Shown here: positions 21,341 through 33,724 of the stretch, in pieces
Layout of the letters: each line of letters opens with the position of its first letter
How positions within the stretch are numbered: the first letter of the stretch is position 1
Origin: Orobanche coerulescens
Lineage: Eukaryota > Streptophyta > Magnoliopsida > Lamiales > Orobanchaceae
Assembly (NCBI GenBank): GCA_033398695.1
Contig: CM065816.1
Span: 133,025,358 to 133,089,357 of the forward strand
Direction of reading: 5' to 3'
Length of the DNA: 64,000 bases
Made by a program: the position numbers and the translations under genes
Notes under the pieces: model-generated
What the model saw: the letters and a program-made list of their open reading frames with translations, nothing else
Told to the model about the DNA's origin: nothing
Databases searched by the model: none

Positions 21341-23020
21341 ATGGAACACATACAACACATGCATTCTAGATTACCTATTTTTTCAGTTGACGAGTATGAT
21401 CTTTGGAAGATAAGGATGTAGGCATATTTATCTTCCATCCATGACGACTTGTGGTGCATAATCGAAGATGGTCCTTTAATATTCGAGAAGGACAACACCC
21501 CTGAGGAGATAGCAGCCGAGAAGCCATAGAAGATCCCCAAGAAGAGGACGGAGCTGAACACCGAAGAAAAAAAGCTGGCCAATCTTGACAACTGGGCCAA
21601 AGACATGCTGTACCAAACTCTTGACAAATCAACAATGGTCAAGATGAAGAATTGCAAGAATGCCAAAGAAATTTGGGATACTCCAGCTGTGATGTACGAA
21701 GGAACTGAGCTAATAAAAGAGAATAAGTTGTCAATCGCTACCCAAAAGTTTGAAATTAATGGAGAATGGAGAGTCTATCGACCAAGTAGACACAAGTAGA
21801 CACAAGACATATGAAATTCAAGATGAAGAATGGAGAGTCTATCGACCAAGTAGACACAAGTAGACACAAGTAGACCCAAAAGAAATTCAAGATGAAGAAT
21901 GGAGAGTCTATCGACCAAGTAGACACAAGATTCACAGAGATTGTTAATGAAATTAATTCTCTGGGAAAAACATATGGCAACAGAGAGATGGCCCTGAAAG
22001 TTCTAAGATCTCTCAATCCAGAATGGAATATGAAGGCAGTGGCCATGAGAGAATCCAAGGATCTTAACAAAATAAAGATCCAAGAGATGTTCTCTGACCT
22101 AAAGGCTTATGAGTTTGAGCTTCCAAGTTCATCATCAACCGAGTCTGCAGAGAAGGGAATAGCGTTTGCAGCTGAGTCCCCCGCCAAGAGATTATCTGAA
22201 GTCAAGCCTCCAAATCCCATAGATTTTGAGGAAGAAATGGCCTTTATAATGCAGATATTCAGCAACTTTCGGAAGAATTACTCCAAATATAAGAAGAATT
22301 ATAAATAAAATCCCAGGAGAAATCAAAAGCTGGAAGGTGGAGTGCTACAATTGCCATAAGACAGGACATATTCAAATTAATTGTCCTAATCTTAAGAAGG
22401 ATGAAGGCAAGAAAGAAGTGAGCAGAAAAGAAGACAAGAGAAAATCTTTCATTGGAGTAGACCAAGAGAGAGTAGACTCTATTAGTGGATTCTTCTCTGA
22501 TGATGATGAGGAGTACAATTGCCTGATGGCCAACTTAGCTGATGAAGAGGTAACATCTAAACCCTCAATTTCAAATAATAACAGCTCAAACATGTCTCAG
22601 GATATGGACTTACATGAGTCTGTCAATTAGCTTCTCAAATATTTTGAGAAATTAAAATCTGCACACTTGACTGTATCAGCCGAGAAGACCCAACTGCAAG
22701 ATGAGTATAGGCAGCTGAAAAATAACTTTGAAAAACTCAGCCTAGAGTTAATTAAAACCAAATCTTAATTTGAAAAACAGGCTGAAGACAAGTTGAAAAA
22801 CTAGGCTGATAATACTACATCTGAGATCAAAAGATTAACTGTTTTAAATACTGAGAAATCAACTGCACTTGCTCATGTTAAATCTGAGTTTGCTAAACTG
22901 ACACAGCTAAGTAACACACAGGCTAAGGAGATAACTTCTCTCAAAGCTTCTATAACCTTGGATGTATTGTGTATAAATAAAAGGCCACTATATTCCAGAT
23001 CAGGCCTTGGATATGACCCC
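21341..23020 (+). pseudogene. gag: Sirevirus-like gag, N-terminal and middle part
   Basis: The first ATG after the PBS (21341) opens a frame with IFSVDEYDLWKIRM, broken by TAG at 21418-21420 and again near 21527. Later pieces carry the copia gag core: LDNWAKDMLYQTLD, then VDTRFTEIVNEINSLGKTY, then ALKVLRSLNPEW. A CX2CX4HX4C zinc knuckle (CYNCHKTGHIQINC) lies at about 22343-22384. A long heptad-rich stretch follows to 23015 with three in-frame stops, then SGLGYDP, where the Tat-like element is inserted. Frames differ between the three blocks, so there are indels as well as stops. Gag would form the particle and bind RNA through the knuckle. Confidence 0.88.
21757..21935 (+). repeat. Internal tandem duplication in gag
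   Basis: The phrase gaatggagagtctatcgacc followed by aagtagacacaag occurs three times (about 21762, 21827 and 21897) with variable linkers. One copy would fit the gag frame, so the others are a local duplication that broke it. Confidence 0.85.
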
Positions 23021-24097
23021 TGTTGTTGCCCGAAATATTATCTGAAGATAGATATTACTGGAATGGACGAGCAACAGCAAATTGCAAGAGCACTTTCCGT
23101 GGGGGTGTGAATAACACAAGATTTGCCGGGTTTGTTAGGCCCGGGCTTGAATGCTCTCGCGAGATGTTATTAATACAAATATTCATGGATACAAGTATCA
23201 ATGTGAGAATCTAAATACAATGAATGTAAAAGACCCTATTTATCCAGCTCTTGAGCGAAGCTTTAGTGTTCTTGCTCTCTGCCGATCGTCTTCCGTGTAG
23301 GAGATGCTGAGAGAGAAGAAAGAACCGAGAGATAGCTGTTGCCAAGAGTAAGAATGCCAAGTTCTGGGTTGAATCAGGGAAAGAGTTCCGAGAGTTCAGA
23401 GTGTTGGCCGTGAATCTGAGAGTTGGATTTCAGAGAGGAAAAAATCCGGTAGTTGGAGAGTTTTCCAAGTGCAGGCAGCCTTCTATTTATAGGAGCTGGG
23501 ATGCCTTGTTTCCTATCGGGCGATCGCCTTTCGTCCAATATAATAATGGGGCGATCGTCTTTAAGTCACATGGGCTGTCTGCCTAAAGTCCAAAGTCAGC
23601 TGCTATGCTAGTCAGGCGGTCCAATGAGGAGCCAAAGACGCGTCCGTAGTTTCACGGGCGGTCCCACTGACACCTTTCGGCGGGCTTGTCGGTTGGTGGA
23701 AAGATGCTGACAGGCTGTGGTCAACTATCTATGTGCTGCAGCGCCTTTTCCGGATCTGTATGTGGGCCTTGTCCCGAGCTTCGGCCTTTTCCGACCTGAC
23801 GATCGTTGGCTTCGCGCATCAGCCCTTGCCGACTGGACAATCGATGGCTTCGCGCATCGGCCCTTGTCGACTGGACGATCGATGGCTTCGCGTGGCATGA
23901 GGAGGTCGCCACCTGGTCGGTCGTCGGAAGTGGGTCGCCAAGTACCGAGAGACGATCGCCTTAGATGTCGATCGCTCGGCACCGGGACTTGTCCTGGGAC
24001 CTTTGGCCGGAAGTTCTACCTTGGCTGCGGGGCTCTGGCTAGGTCGCCCGGTCTCTGAGGCGATCGCCGGTCGAGGCGTATAATTCTCGACACAACA
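23021..24097 (-). repeat. 3' LTR of the Tat-like element
   Basis: TATA (minus strand CTATAAATAG) is at 23492-23483. GGCGATCGCC-type palindromes lie at about 23519, 23552 and 24060, with further CGATCG words between. Three 38-bp repeats with atcgatggcttcgcg.atc and gcccttg lie at about 23797-23894. Confidence 0.88.
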
Positions 24098-24112
24098 ATT
24101 GCCCCCCAGCTT
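24098..24112 (-). promoter_or_regulatory. Polypurine tract of the Tat-like element
   Basis: The minus strand reads agctggggggcaat directly before the 3' LTR. The purine run and its position fit a PPT. Confidence 0.7.
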
Positions 24113-24409
24113 GCTCCGATGTTGAAGACATGGGGCGAGGTGGTTCTTACTGGCGATCGTGTAGGATGAGGACGGGTGATCCGTTGAGCTGACTTTGGAT
24201 TTGGACTTGGGCGATCTGGTCGATTGGCTAGCTATCTTTCGGTGTTGTACCTGCAAAAAAAACAACATTGCCGATCCCTCGTAGAAACTTGATTGTTTCG
24301 TTGCTGAGGAACCGTGCACAGTCGCAGAGTTCGATGGACCGACTCCATGACCGTGTCTTGTGCGTGAACGACATTGTCTGTCTCGTGACTCATTTTATTG
24401 TGAGGGTCC

Positions 24410-25048
24410 TCTGTTAGGCTACGCCTCGCCTCGTATTTAAACGAAGGGCGTGCGGTCTTGGTCTAGAGGAGTCCTTGCGCGGGGCGTCGTCGGATCAATC
24501 AACTCCACTTCCGCGGCTTGTTAGCTCTGCTTCCACCTTGGCCTACCATGGAGATGGCGAACCTCGACGGGGTACGTTGAGACGGGGGTAGTGATGCGTC
24601 GCATTGTCCGGGTTCACCATGTTAAATGATGAACCTTTGAGGGCAGGCGATCGTGTCCACTGATTAGCTTGGAGGGTCCTTCGACTACGCCCGCCTCGTA
24701 TTTAAACGAAGGGAGAGCGATCTCAGCCCAAAGGAACCTTGCATGGCCTAAGCAGTCGGTTCCATCGACCACCAGGACCATGGCTGCATTCTTCTACCTC
24801 GAATCATCATGTAGATGCCGATCTTCGATGCTGTACGTTGTGCAGTGGAGGCGATCTCATGCCGTAGTCCACCATGTTAGATGATGAACTATCGATGGCG
24901 AACGAGTCCTCCGGTTTTGATGATGTTGCTTGATAATGGCAATCGGGCTGGAAGACTGGTGATCGTTGTTCGGCTGCCGATCACGTTACTCATAGGTTGA
25001 TACCGGCGATCGGGCTGGAGATCGTCGTTCGGGCGCCGATCGCGCTGC
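24410..25048 (-). repeat. Duplicated 3' non-coding region of the Tat-like element
   Basis: Two roughly 250-bp copies begin near 24415 and 24668. Both have a block of cgcctcgtatttaaacgaag, then an accatgg, then gatgatgaac near the end. A smaller pair of about 70 bp with gatcg.cgttcgg and ctcatagg lies at about 24960-25055. No coding sense was found. Confidence 0.75.
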
Positions 25049-26278
25049 TCATAGGCTAAGAAGAAACCTTTGCCTGGCCAGAAAGTCTACAGCTCTAGCG
25101 CGGAAGATCGCGTAGGTCGAGGGTTGGTCCTTCGTAAGATGCCTGAACATAGGCGAAAGACCATGGAATCCTCCTAGGACTGAGTATAGGGCGATCTGAT
25201 CGCTTACGGGCTCGCCGTTGAGGATGATCTCGTCTACCCGGTCGATGTAGTCTGAGTCGGACTCTTATTCCCCTTGCCTGATCTGCATCATGCGATGGGG
25301 ACCTTCTGGCCGAGCGACCCTAGTGGCGAAGTACGCTATGAAGTCGTTCGCCAATTGATTAAAGGAACCGATGGATCGAGGCGGCAATGAGGTGTACCAC
25401 CTGTGGGCAAGGTCGTCCAGTGTCAGAGGGAACATTAGGCACCTGGTCGCGTCTGATGCCCCACACCCGGTCATGTAGATGTTGAACTTGCTCAGGTGAG
25501 TTTCGGGGTCTGATCTCCCCTCATACAAAGGTGTTTGCGGAGGAGCGATCTTATGCTGCACGGGGGCGAGCTCGATGTGGACCGCGAGCGGCTCGCTCGG
25601 CCCTGCGATCTTGCTCTTGGCGCCTGCCCCAGATTCCAGGAGCGCCTTCATGTCGTCGAGATGGCGTTGCATCGCGTCCATCGCTGTAGCATGGTCGCTC
25701 GTGGATCGGCCTTTGGAGTGGGAGCCGAGGCGATCGTGTACCGATCTCCTGACTCTACTGCTGCCGACCTTAGCTCTTTGGCGAGGAGGAGCCAGATGGC
25801 TGGCCTGCCTACTGGGAGTCGGATACGCCGAACTACTGGTGACGGACTCGAGCTCCGTCGTATCGTGGCTGGGGCCAGACTGCCCCGGTCGCCAAGATGG
25901 GTCGCTGCCCAGGCGGTCGAAAACAGAGGTGCCCCGGCTGGCGAGCGCCTCTTCTTGCGAATGGGAGCCTCCTGGCGATCGCTCGGTCAGCAACACCTTG
26001 TACTTCTGTTTGGTCATCCGGCGGATGGCCGAGGGGGTGATAGCGGGAGGCACGTCGAGAGCACTCCGTAGCTCCTGTAGGATGGCCATGGCCTCCTCGA
26101 TGTGTTCCGCGGTTTGGAACGGATCGAGCGAGAGACTTGGGCCGTCCCCCAGGGGCGGGATCGAGCGTCTCGGACCGCGGCGGCTACCCTCCGCCATCGG
26201 CTGTGGCTCGGACTGAGATGGAAGGAGGCGTCTGGCGGATCGGCCAGCGGCTTTCTTCGATGCGGAGGCGGAAGACAT
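25049..26278 (-). pseudogene. gag: Tat-like gypsy gag, nearly intact with one stop
   Basis: The start at 26278 is the first ATG in the long frame after the PBS. A low-complexity, Ser/Arg/Pro-rich N-terminal half of about 200 residues is followed by the retrotransposon gag core from about residue 255: DPETHLSKFNIYMTGCGASD, then FPLTLDDLAHRWYTSLP and FNQLANDFIAYF. A TAA at 25267-25265 stops the 337-residue frame. The same frame continues open for 71 codons to TGA at 25051-25049 (IILNGEPVSD, then FRARAVDFLARQ), so the original gag was longer. Nothing resembling protease or RT follows. Confidence 0.88.
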
Positions 26279-26383
26279 GATTCTGAAAGCTTTCTCTGAA
26301 GAACAGTGAGTGTTTCTTCAGGTATATGCCCCGGAGAACAGTGAGTGTTCTTCGAGATGGTAGGAATAAAATTGAGGGTTAGG

Positions 26384-26404
26384 CCCCCTTCTTCTAGCGC
26401 CAAT
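26384..26404 (-). promoter_or_regulatory. Primer-binding site region of the Tat-like element
   Basis: The minus strand reads attggcgctagaagaagg right after the 5' LTR. TTGGCGC-type sites are common in Tat-group gypsy elements; I do not assign the tRNA. Confidence 0.65.
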
Positions 26405-27485
26405 TGTTGTTGCCCGAAATATTATCCGAAGATAGATATTGCTGGAATGGACGAGCAACAGCAAATTGCGAGAGCACTTTCTGTGGGGGTGTGAATAATA
26501 CAAGATTTGCCGGGTTTGTTAGGCCCGGGCTTGAATGCTCTCGCGAGATGTTATTAATACAAATATTCGTGGATACAAGTATCAATGTGAGAATCTAAAT
26601 ACAATGAGTGTAAAAGACCCTATTTATCCAGCTCTTGAGCGAAGCTTTGGTGTTCTTACTCTCTGTCGATCGTCTTCCGTGTAGGAGATGCTGAGAGAGA
26701 AGAAAGAACCGAGAGATAACTGTTGCCAAGAGTAAGAATGCCAAGTTCTGGGTTGAATCAGGGAAAGAGTTCCGAGAGTTCAGAGTGTTGGCCGTGAGTC
26801 TGAGAGTTGGATTTTAGAGAGGAAAACATCCGGTAGTTGGAGAGTTTTCCAAGTGCAGGCAGCCTTCTATTTATATGAGATGGGATACCTTGTTTCCTGT
26901 CGGGCGATCGCCTTTCGTCCAATATAATAATGGGGTGATCTTCTTTAAGTCACATGGGCTGTCTGCCTAAAGTCTAAAGCTGCTGCTGGCAGCCAGCTGT
27001 GCGGTCCAATGAGGAGCCAGCATGCGTCCAGAGTTGCTGTCACGGGCGGTCCCACTGATATCTTTCGGCGGGCTTGTCGGTTGGTGGAAAGATGCTGACA
27101 GGCTGTGGTCAACTATCCATGTGCTGCAGCGCCTTTTCCGGATCTGCATGTGGGCCTTGTCCCGAGCTTCGGCCTTTGCCGACCTGACGATCATTGGCTT
27201 CGCGCATCAGCCCTTGCCGACTGGATGATCGATGGCTTCGCGCATCGGCCCTTGCCGACTGGACGATCGATGAATTCGTGTGGCATGAGGAGGTCGCCAC
27301 CTGGTCGGTCGCCGGAAGTCGGTCGCCAAGTACCGAGATATGATCGCCTTAGATGTCGATCGCTCGGCACAGGGACTTGTCCTGGGACCTTTGGCCGGCA
27401 GTTCTACCTTGGCTGCGGGGCTCTGGCTAGGTCGCCCGGTCTCTGAGGCGATCGCCGGTCGAGGCATATAATTCTCTACACAACA
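26405..27485 (-). repeat. 5' LTR of the Tat-like element
   Basis: It closely matches the left LTR. The minus-strand TATA (ATATAAATAG) is at 26877-26868. The perfect GGCGATCGCC palindrome at 26903-26912 lies about 25 bp upstream of TATA in the element's sense. Further CGATCG words occur to 27460, including another GGCGATCGCC at about 27447. Confidence 0.88.
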
Positions 27486-28087
27486 ACCGCAACACTCCCT
27501 CTAGTTCTAAAACTACTTTCATCAAGGGAGAAACACTTGTCCTGTATGCTGAGCCAACTTACAAACCTGTATTTAAAACTAGGCAGCAGCCAAGCAAAAG
27601 TTTAGGCAGCAGCCAAGTTATACAAGGCAGCCACCTAGACAAGAGACTAGGCAATGGCCAAGGCAAAAGCAGCAGCCTAGACAACATGCCCATTATTATC
27701 AAAGACTCCCCAAAAATAAATTTCAAAATGGGAGGGGCAAATGGAAACCTTAAGGTTATGCTAATTTTCAAAACTAACAGGTGTGGAGATCTCAAAGATT
27801 TTATAAATGGTCTCAGCCAAGATTTAGGAATGGCACACACCACCAATTTTATGAGGCACATCCAGTACACAATCCTAACCGAGGATATAGGCCCAGACCA
27901 TACACACCTTTTAGGGGCAATCACCATAATTTCCATAATCCAAGGAGAAATCAATTCTCCAGGAGACCAACTAACCTCCAAGGACCCACATAGATTTGGG
28001 TACCTAAATCTATACTTGTTTGATTGCAGAAAAGGTGGAATGACTACTACCACATCTCCACAAATTCAAATATAGGAGGTGAAAATT
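27486..28087 (+). pseudogene. gag: Sirevirus-like gag C-terminus and gag-pol linker
   Basis: It resumes after the Tat-like insertion with NTPSSSKTTFIKGE. A Gln/Arg-rich stretch follows (QQPSYTRQPPRQETR in another frame), then Asn/Arg/Pro-rich sequence with RGYRPRPYTPFRGNHHN at about 27880. WVPKS near 27997 is close to the junction with the protease. Several frameshifts occur. The basic, low-complexity composition suggests nucleic-acid binding. Confidence 0.75.
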
Positions 28088-31000
28088 GGTTTGTAGATTC
28101 TGGATGCTCAAGGCACATGAACGGGAATAAGAAGTTGCTATCAAATTATACCAAGGAAATAGGCCCAGATGTAACCTTTGGAGATTGCTCTAGAGGTTAG
28201 ACAAAAGGTTTTGGAGAGCTACATAGAGGAAACATAACAATATCCAAAGTCCATTATGTCAAAGGGCTCAAGTACAACCTTGTGAGCATAAGTCAGTTCT
28301 GTGATGAGAAGAATCTAGTAGTCTTCACAATTTGGAAATGTATGGTGAAACATATCCTATCTGGAGAAGTGAAGCTACAAAGATTCAGGAGAAGAGATGT
28401 CTATATGATAGATTGGAACACAAGAACTCCCAACACCTATTTTCTATCCAGGACAATAGCTGAGAATGGATGGATGTGGCATAAAAGACTATGTCACCTG
28501 AACTTCAAAGCCATCAACAAGATCAGTTCTCAAAAACTGGTCAGAGGACTTCCAGAAGAAGTATTCAGAATGGGAGCTCTCTGTGATGCATGTCAGAAAG
28601 GGAAACAAACAAGAGCAACATTTAAACCAGTTCAACCTACCACTCTAACCACAAGGATCTTAGATCTACTTCATATGGATCTATTTGGCCCCATAAAGCC
28701 AAGGACGTTGAGTGGAAGAAAGCATGCGTTAGTAGTAGTAGATGGCTACTCAAGATATACATGGATTGTTTTTCTCTATAAAAATAGTGAAACTTTGAAA
28801 AAATTACCTAAGCTACTAAGGAAGATCCAGAATGAGAAATCCCTCTCAATCATCAAGATCAGATCAGATAGAAGAGGAGAATTTCTCAACAAAACAATCA
28901 CTGAATATAGTGATCAGAATGGGATCTAGCATGATCTTTCTACAGCCAAGACTCCACAGCAGAATAGTGTTGCTGAAAGAAGGAACAGAACCTTGAAGGA
29001 AGATGCCAGGTCCATGATTGCTGAAGCTGACCTGCCAAAGAGGTTATGGGCTGAAGCTGTCAACACAGCATGCCACACCCAGAACATGAGTATGATAGTA
29101 GGGAGACATGGCAAAACTCCCTATGAGGTTTGGAATGGAAGAACACCAACTGTTGCATATTTTCATATTTTTGGTTGTAAGTGTTTCATCAACAACAATG
29201 GTAAAACCCAACTAAATACCTTTGATGCTAAAACTGATGATGGTCTCTTTATGGTATACTCTCAAAGAAGCAAGGCATATAAAGTATTTAACAAAAGAAC
29301 CTTAGTTGTGGAAGAAACACCTCATGTTGTATTTGATGAGTCTACTGTTGAGTACAGGAAACAAGTGGAATCAATTGAGAATAAGCTCAAAACCGCCACC
29401 CTGGAAAAAGTCATCGTTCATGATACAGGAATGATGGACTCACCTGCAGATCAGCCTGGAGACCCAACTGCAGATCAGATAGGACCTCAAAACCTACCTG
29501 ATCCAGTTGCTACTGATGAAGACCCATATGTATCTGATAAAGACCAATCTGCAGATCATACATGATCCCCACCTGCAGATGACAAGACCGTAGCTGATCC
29601 AGTTGCAGATCAAGGAGGTCAGAACCAAGCTGAAGCAGAGAGAGGATAAGTCCACCAAAGCAACTCTACCGGGGGAACAAACCCTGAAGAAGAAGAAATC
29701 CGCAAATGGCTTAGAGATCACCCCATTCAACAGATCATTGGAAACATAACCGATGGAATTAGAACAAGACAATCCATAGTACCAGCAGGAATGGCAATGT
29801 TCTCCTGTTTTATGTCTCAAATAGAACCAAAGACAATAGAGCAACCATTGGAGGATTACTCATGGATCAATGCAATGCAAGAAGAGCTCAACCATATGGA
29901 GAGAAACAATGTCTGGGAACTAATAGACGGACTAGATCACAAGAAGGTTATAGGCACCAAATGGGTGTACAAGAACAAGTGTGATGAAGATGGAGCTGTT
30001 GTTAGGAATAAAGCTAGATTAGTCGCCAAATGATATGCACAATGTGAAGGAATAGATTTTGATGAAACTTATGCACCTGTTGTAAGATTGGAAGCCATCA
30101 GACTATTCCTCTCATATGCAGCATTCAAGGATTTTGAAGTCTACCAAATGGACGTGAAGAGTGCCTTTTTCAATGGAATTCTAGAAGAAGAAGTCTATGT
30201 GGAGCAACCCCTGGATTTGTCAAAGGAGACAAAGTCTACAAGCTTTTGAAAGCTCTATATGGACTCAAGCAGGCACCAAGAGCATGGTATGAAACACTCT
30301 CTATGTTTCTAGAGAAGAAGGATTCAGAAAAGGCAAGGTGGACAAGACTCTATTCAGAATAGAGCATGAAGACCACATATTATTAGTACAAATATATGTG
30401 GATGACATCATATTTGGCTCAACCAATCCAGAACTGTGTGAGAAATTCTCAAATATCATGCAAGGAGAATTTGAGATGAGCATGATGGGAAAACTTAATT
30501 TCTTTCTAGGATTGCAAGTCAAGCAGATGAATAATGGAGTTTTCACCAATCAAACCAAATACACAAGAGACTTGATCAATAGATTTGGAATGGAATCATC
30601 CAAACCAACAAGAATACGTAGGAGCACAAGCACACACCTTGATGCAGATGAAAGAGGCATATCAGTGGATCCAACCCACTACAGAGGACTTATTGGATTA
30701 CTCCTTTATCTGACTGCAAGCAGACCAGACATATCATATGCTGTGGGAGTATGTGCTTGATTTCAATCCAAGCCAAAGCAGTCTCATCAGGATGCAGCTA
30801 AAAGGATAATCAAATACCTTAAGTCCACAGTCAATGTTGGGCTATGGTATTCTAAAGATGATAACTTTGAGATATCAGGATACTCAGATGCAGGCTTCAC
30901 AAGATGCAAAATTAATAGGAAAAGCCCCAGTGGAACGTGCCAATTCCTAGGAACCAGACTGATATCCTGGTTTAGCAAGAAGCAGGTATCTAACTCAATA

Positions 31001-31363
31001 TCAATAACAGAGTCAGAATTCCTAACTGCAGGTAGCTGTTGTACCTAGATTCTATGTATCAGACAACACCTAAGGGACTACAACATCATTGCAAATGAAG
31101 TCCCAATATGGTGTGATAACAACAATGCAATTGCTATAACCAACAATCCAGTATTGCACTCAAGGACGAAGCACATTGATGTTAAGCATCATTTCATCAG
31201 AGATCATGTGCTAAAAAAAAGAGTTAGAGTGGAAAGAGTCAGCACTGAATACCAAATTGCTGACATATTCACTAAAGCTTTGCCAGAAGAAAGGTTTTTG
31301 GAGCTGAGCAAGGAACTTGGCCTACTAGATTGGGAATCTAGTACATACGAGAAAGTTGCCTGA
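28088..31363 (+). pseudogene. pol: Sirevirus-like pol: protease, integrase, RT, RNase H
   Basis: In order: protease with WFVDSGCSRHM at 28088; GAG-pre-integrase with the HHCC pattern (MWHKRLCHLNF, then CDACQKGK, about 28475-28605); integrase core with MDLFGP, RSDRRGEF (normally DHGGEF, so a His is lost) and SVAERRNRTL, covering the three acidic residues; a proline-rich linker with ADQ repeats (29440-29640); RT from WINAMQEELNHMERNNVWEL (29860), [22 protein letters not shown], and YVDD at 30395-30406; RNase H to KHIDVKHHFIRDHV and ALPEERFLE. Stops include 28199, 28927-28929, 29563-29565, 30031-30033, 30758-30760 and 31047, and frameshifts lie around 30215-30330. It is clearly dead, yet all domains remain readable. 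Confidence 0.93.
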
Positions 31364-31831
31364 TGATCAGATCAGATGATGAAGAGTTACCTGATGCAGC
31401 CAAGGAGAATCCACCTGATCAGAGCAGACAATCATTCCACCTGATCAGACGAGACAAGAAGATGAAGGAACCTAGCTGACCCTCAGGCGACTAAAGCTAC
31501 CTGATACAGAGCAGTCAAGAATTGAAATAATCAACCAGCTAAGTTTTTCTATCCCTCAATGACTCTTGAATATTATATTATTATATATTTACATGTGGTA
31601 ACTACACGTTCACACGACCTCCACTATGTCCAATTAAAAAACTCAACCGTCATATTTTTAAAATTAGACCGACACCAATTTAAATTAATATTAAATTCGA
31701 AACGTCTTTTCAAATCTTTATTTAAGACGGCAGATATCATTTCACAACTTTACCGTCTTCAAGCTTTCAAAACCCTAGTTTTTCAAGAGAAGAAATCCAT
31801 TTGAACCTTCAATACACTCATCGAAAAGATT
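31364..31831 (+). other. Spacer between pol and the env-like ORF of the Sirevirus
   Basis: It starts with repeated ctgatcaga/cctgatgc phrases (31364-31510), then AT-rich sequence. No gene is seen. A leader for a separate env-like transcript is possible. Confidence 0.5.
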
Positions 31832-33325
31832 AACCTTTTGCAGAAATCGAGGCCACCCAATACTTTGAAGGCGTCAACCTAAAGCTCATCAAGGACCAGA
31901 TCATCTTCAGTCTGGTAGTCGATTTTGAAGGGTTGCTCGAGGCGAATCTGCAAAACGATATGCGCTGTATCATTCGAGCGATGAAGAAAAATGGGATCTA
32001 CCCATTCTTGGATATTAACCCAAAATTCCTCTACAAGGAAGCCGTAATTGCATTTTTCAAAGAAGCTGAGGTCATGGAATTAGGCATCAAGAGCACGGTG
32101 TTTGGAGAAGAGGTAACAATCACCTCTCAGACTGTCGGAGAAGCCTTCAGGATGCGATCTCGAGGCGTGACTGTTGAAGCCCTCAAGCACAGCGCCACAG
32201 AGACCTGGTATACAATCAGATCACCAGAACAGCCCTCCAAGCTGAAATTGACGGCAAAGAGAGGCGATTTGAAGAAGGAATACCGCTATGTGTTGGACCT
32301 CACGAACAAGATTGTGATGGGGATGGCAGGTAGCTATGACCATCTGTCATCCACCAAATTCGTGGTGCTGGGACCCCTTATCCAGAGTGATAGGATTGAC
32401 CGGGCTAATTATATCTATAGGCAACTAGTCCGAGAGGTCAACAAAGTTGAATGGCTAGAGGACGAGAAAAGGTTTAAGACCAAGTTGGCCTTCGAAAATC
32501 AGATAAGTTGGATTTTGGAACACCTTGGACAGGGGAAGGGGAATGCTGATCTCTTCCACGTTAACAAGAGACATTGAAGAGATTAGGCGGAGAAAGGAAG
32601 GCAGCCCAGATGCTATGAGAAATGTCTAGTGGTCCTCCTCCCTACAGACACCCCTCGGATACAAACGAGTCTGATGTTGGAGACTAAGCTGCAGCCAATG
32701 AGTCACCTGCAGACAAGGAGTCACCTGCTAATCATACCGACTCAGACAACGCTCCTATAGCTCTGAGATTCAAAAGGAAAGCAACTGTATAGGAGGTAGT
32801 GCATGTCACATCATCATCTGGGCCTTCTCCCAAGAGGCAAGGACGCTTGGACTTTAAAGAGGCAGAGCAGAAACCTTACTCACCTGCACCTGCCCTTATC
32901 CCAGATGAAGAGGAACAGCTTGTTCACCCACGCCTGAAGGCTGAAATCGTTCCTCTACTGACTCTTCCCAGCATGATAGAAGAGGAAGAAGCAGACTTAA
33001 CCATCAACATTCCTGAAGCTGATTACACATTCAATCTGCTGGAAAACAATCCCCTGGAGCTATCCGTTGATCAATTACATATGGTAAAACACCACCCACT
33101 CAAGGTTTCTTTTGTAAATGTTTTTAAAGAATGGAAGACCTTAAAATCTTTTCCATTCACTCAATTAAAATTCTTTGTTGAGATGAGTAGCTGGGACTTT
33201 CCCCAGGCTATGGAGCAAGCGCTCATGCATTTTCGCCATGAGACAGATGTGATTTTAATGCTCCAGGAGAACTGGTTCATGTCTAAATTCAAAACCAACA
33301 TGGACCAATTCATCCTTAGTGTTAT
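31832..33325 (+). pseudogene. Sirevirus env-like ORF, first part
   Basis: An open frame from about 31832 (no ATG at a sensible place) to TGA at 32575-32577 encodes a globular region with FLDINPKFLYKEAVIAFF, then SQTVGEAFRMRSRGV and LSSTKFVVLGPLI. This resembles the putative plant transposon protein family carried downstream of pol in several plant retroelements. After stops at 32575-32680 and 32790, a second open part (32799-33325) is Pro/Glu-rich and then has a helical segment. It is cut at 33325 by LARD element A and continues at 41203. The name env-like is by position only; I see no signal peptide or clear membrane segment. Confidence 0.7.
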
Positions 33326-33681
33326 TGTAACACCCTCAATCCGCTCAGGGATATTACACGCCGTAGAACCCTTCCTCAAGGATCTACCAGGCTGGTAACA
33401 ACGTAAAACAACTCAACCATGCCCTTAAGGATAAAATGACTCAGTAGACCGATTTGGTCTTTCAATAAATACATACAACTCATATACAAATCATGCCCAC
33501 GCAGGGGTCAAAATACAACCACACCCGTACAATGGAAAAGTATAGCAGCGGAAAATAAAGTACAACTGAACCAATAAACAATATACGGTTCCTCATGTGA
33601 TTAGTATAGATCATCTTTCATCATCCTTCGTGCCGTCCCTGTGTTATGCTCCAAAACCTGAATGCAAAAATAGACATCCAC

Positions 33682-33724
33682 CCCCCGAATACTCGGGGGT
33701 TAGCAAAACTCCACTGTTTTGCTA
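33682..33724 (-). repeat. Double hairpin, LARD A 3' LTR
   Basis: Plus-strand coordinates: cccccga (33682-33688) pairs with tcggggg (33693-33699) around a 4-nt loop. After 1 nt, tagcaaaac (33701-33709) pairs with gttttgcta (33716-33724) around a 6-nt loop. Identical stems are at 38904-38946 in the other LTR. Confidence 0.9.

Larger units (their letters stand above)
23021..27485 (-). mobile_element. Tat-like Ty3-gypsy element with gag only
   Basis: LTRs are 23021-24097 (1077 bp) and 26405-27485 (1081 bp), running TGTTGTTGCCCG to CACAACA on the plus strand. The interior is only 2307 bp. Gag, PBS and TATA box are all on the minus strand, so the 5' LTR is the right-hand one. Flanks are acccc (23016-23020) and accgc (27486-27490), a 4-of-5 match taken as a mutated TSD. 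It interrupts the Sirevirus gag between GYD and NTPSSSK. No protease, RT or integrase is present, so it is non-autonomous. Confidence 0.85.

Noticed and set aside
25535..26216. Plus-strand frames of 178 and 213 codons
   Set aside because: They are antisense to the GC-rich gag of the Tat-like element; GC-rich codon use leaves the opposite strand open.
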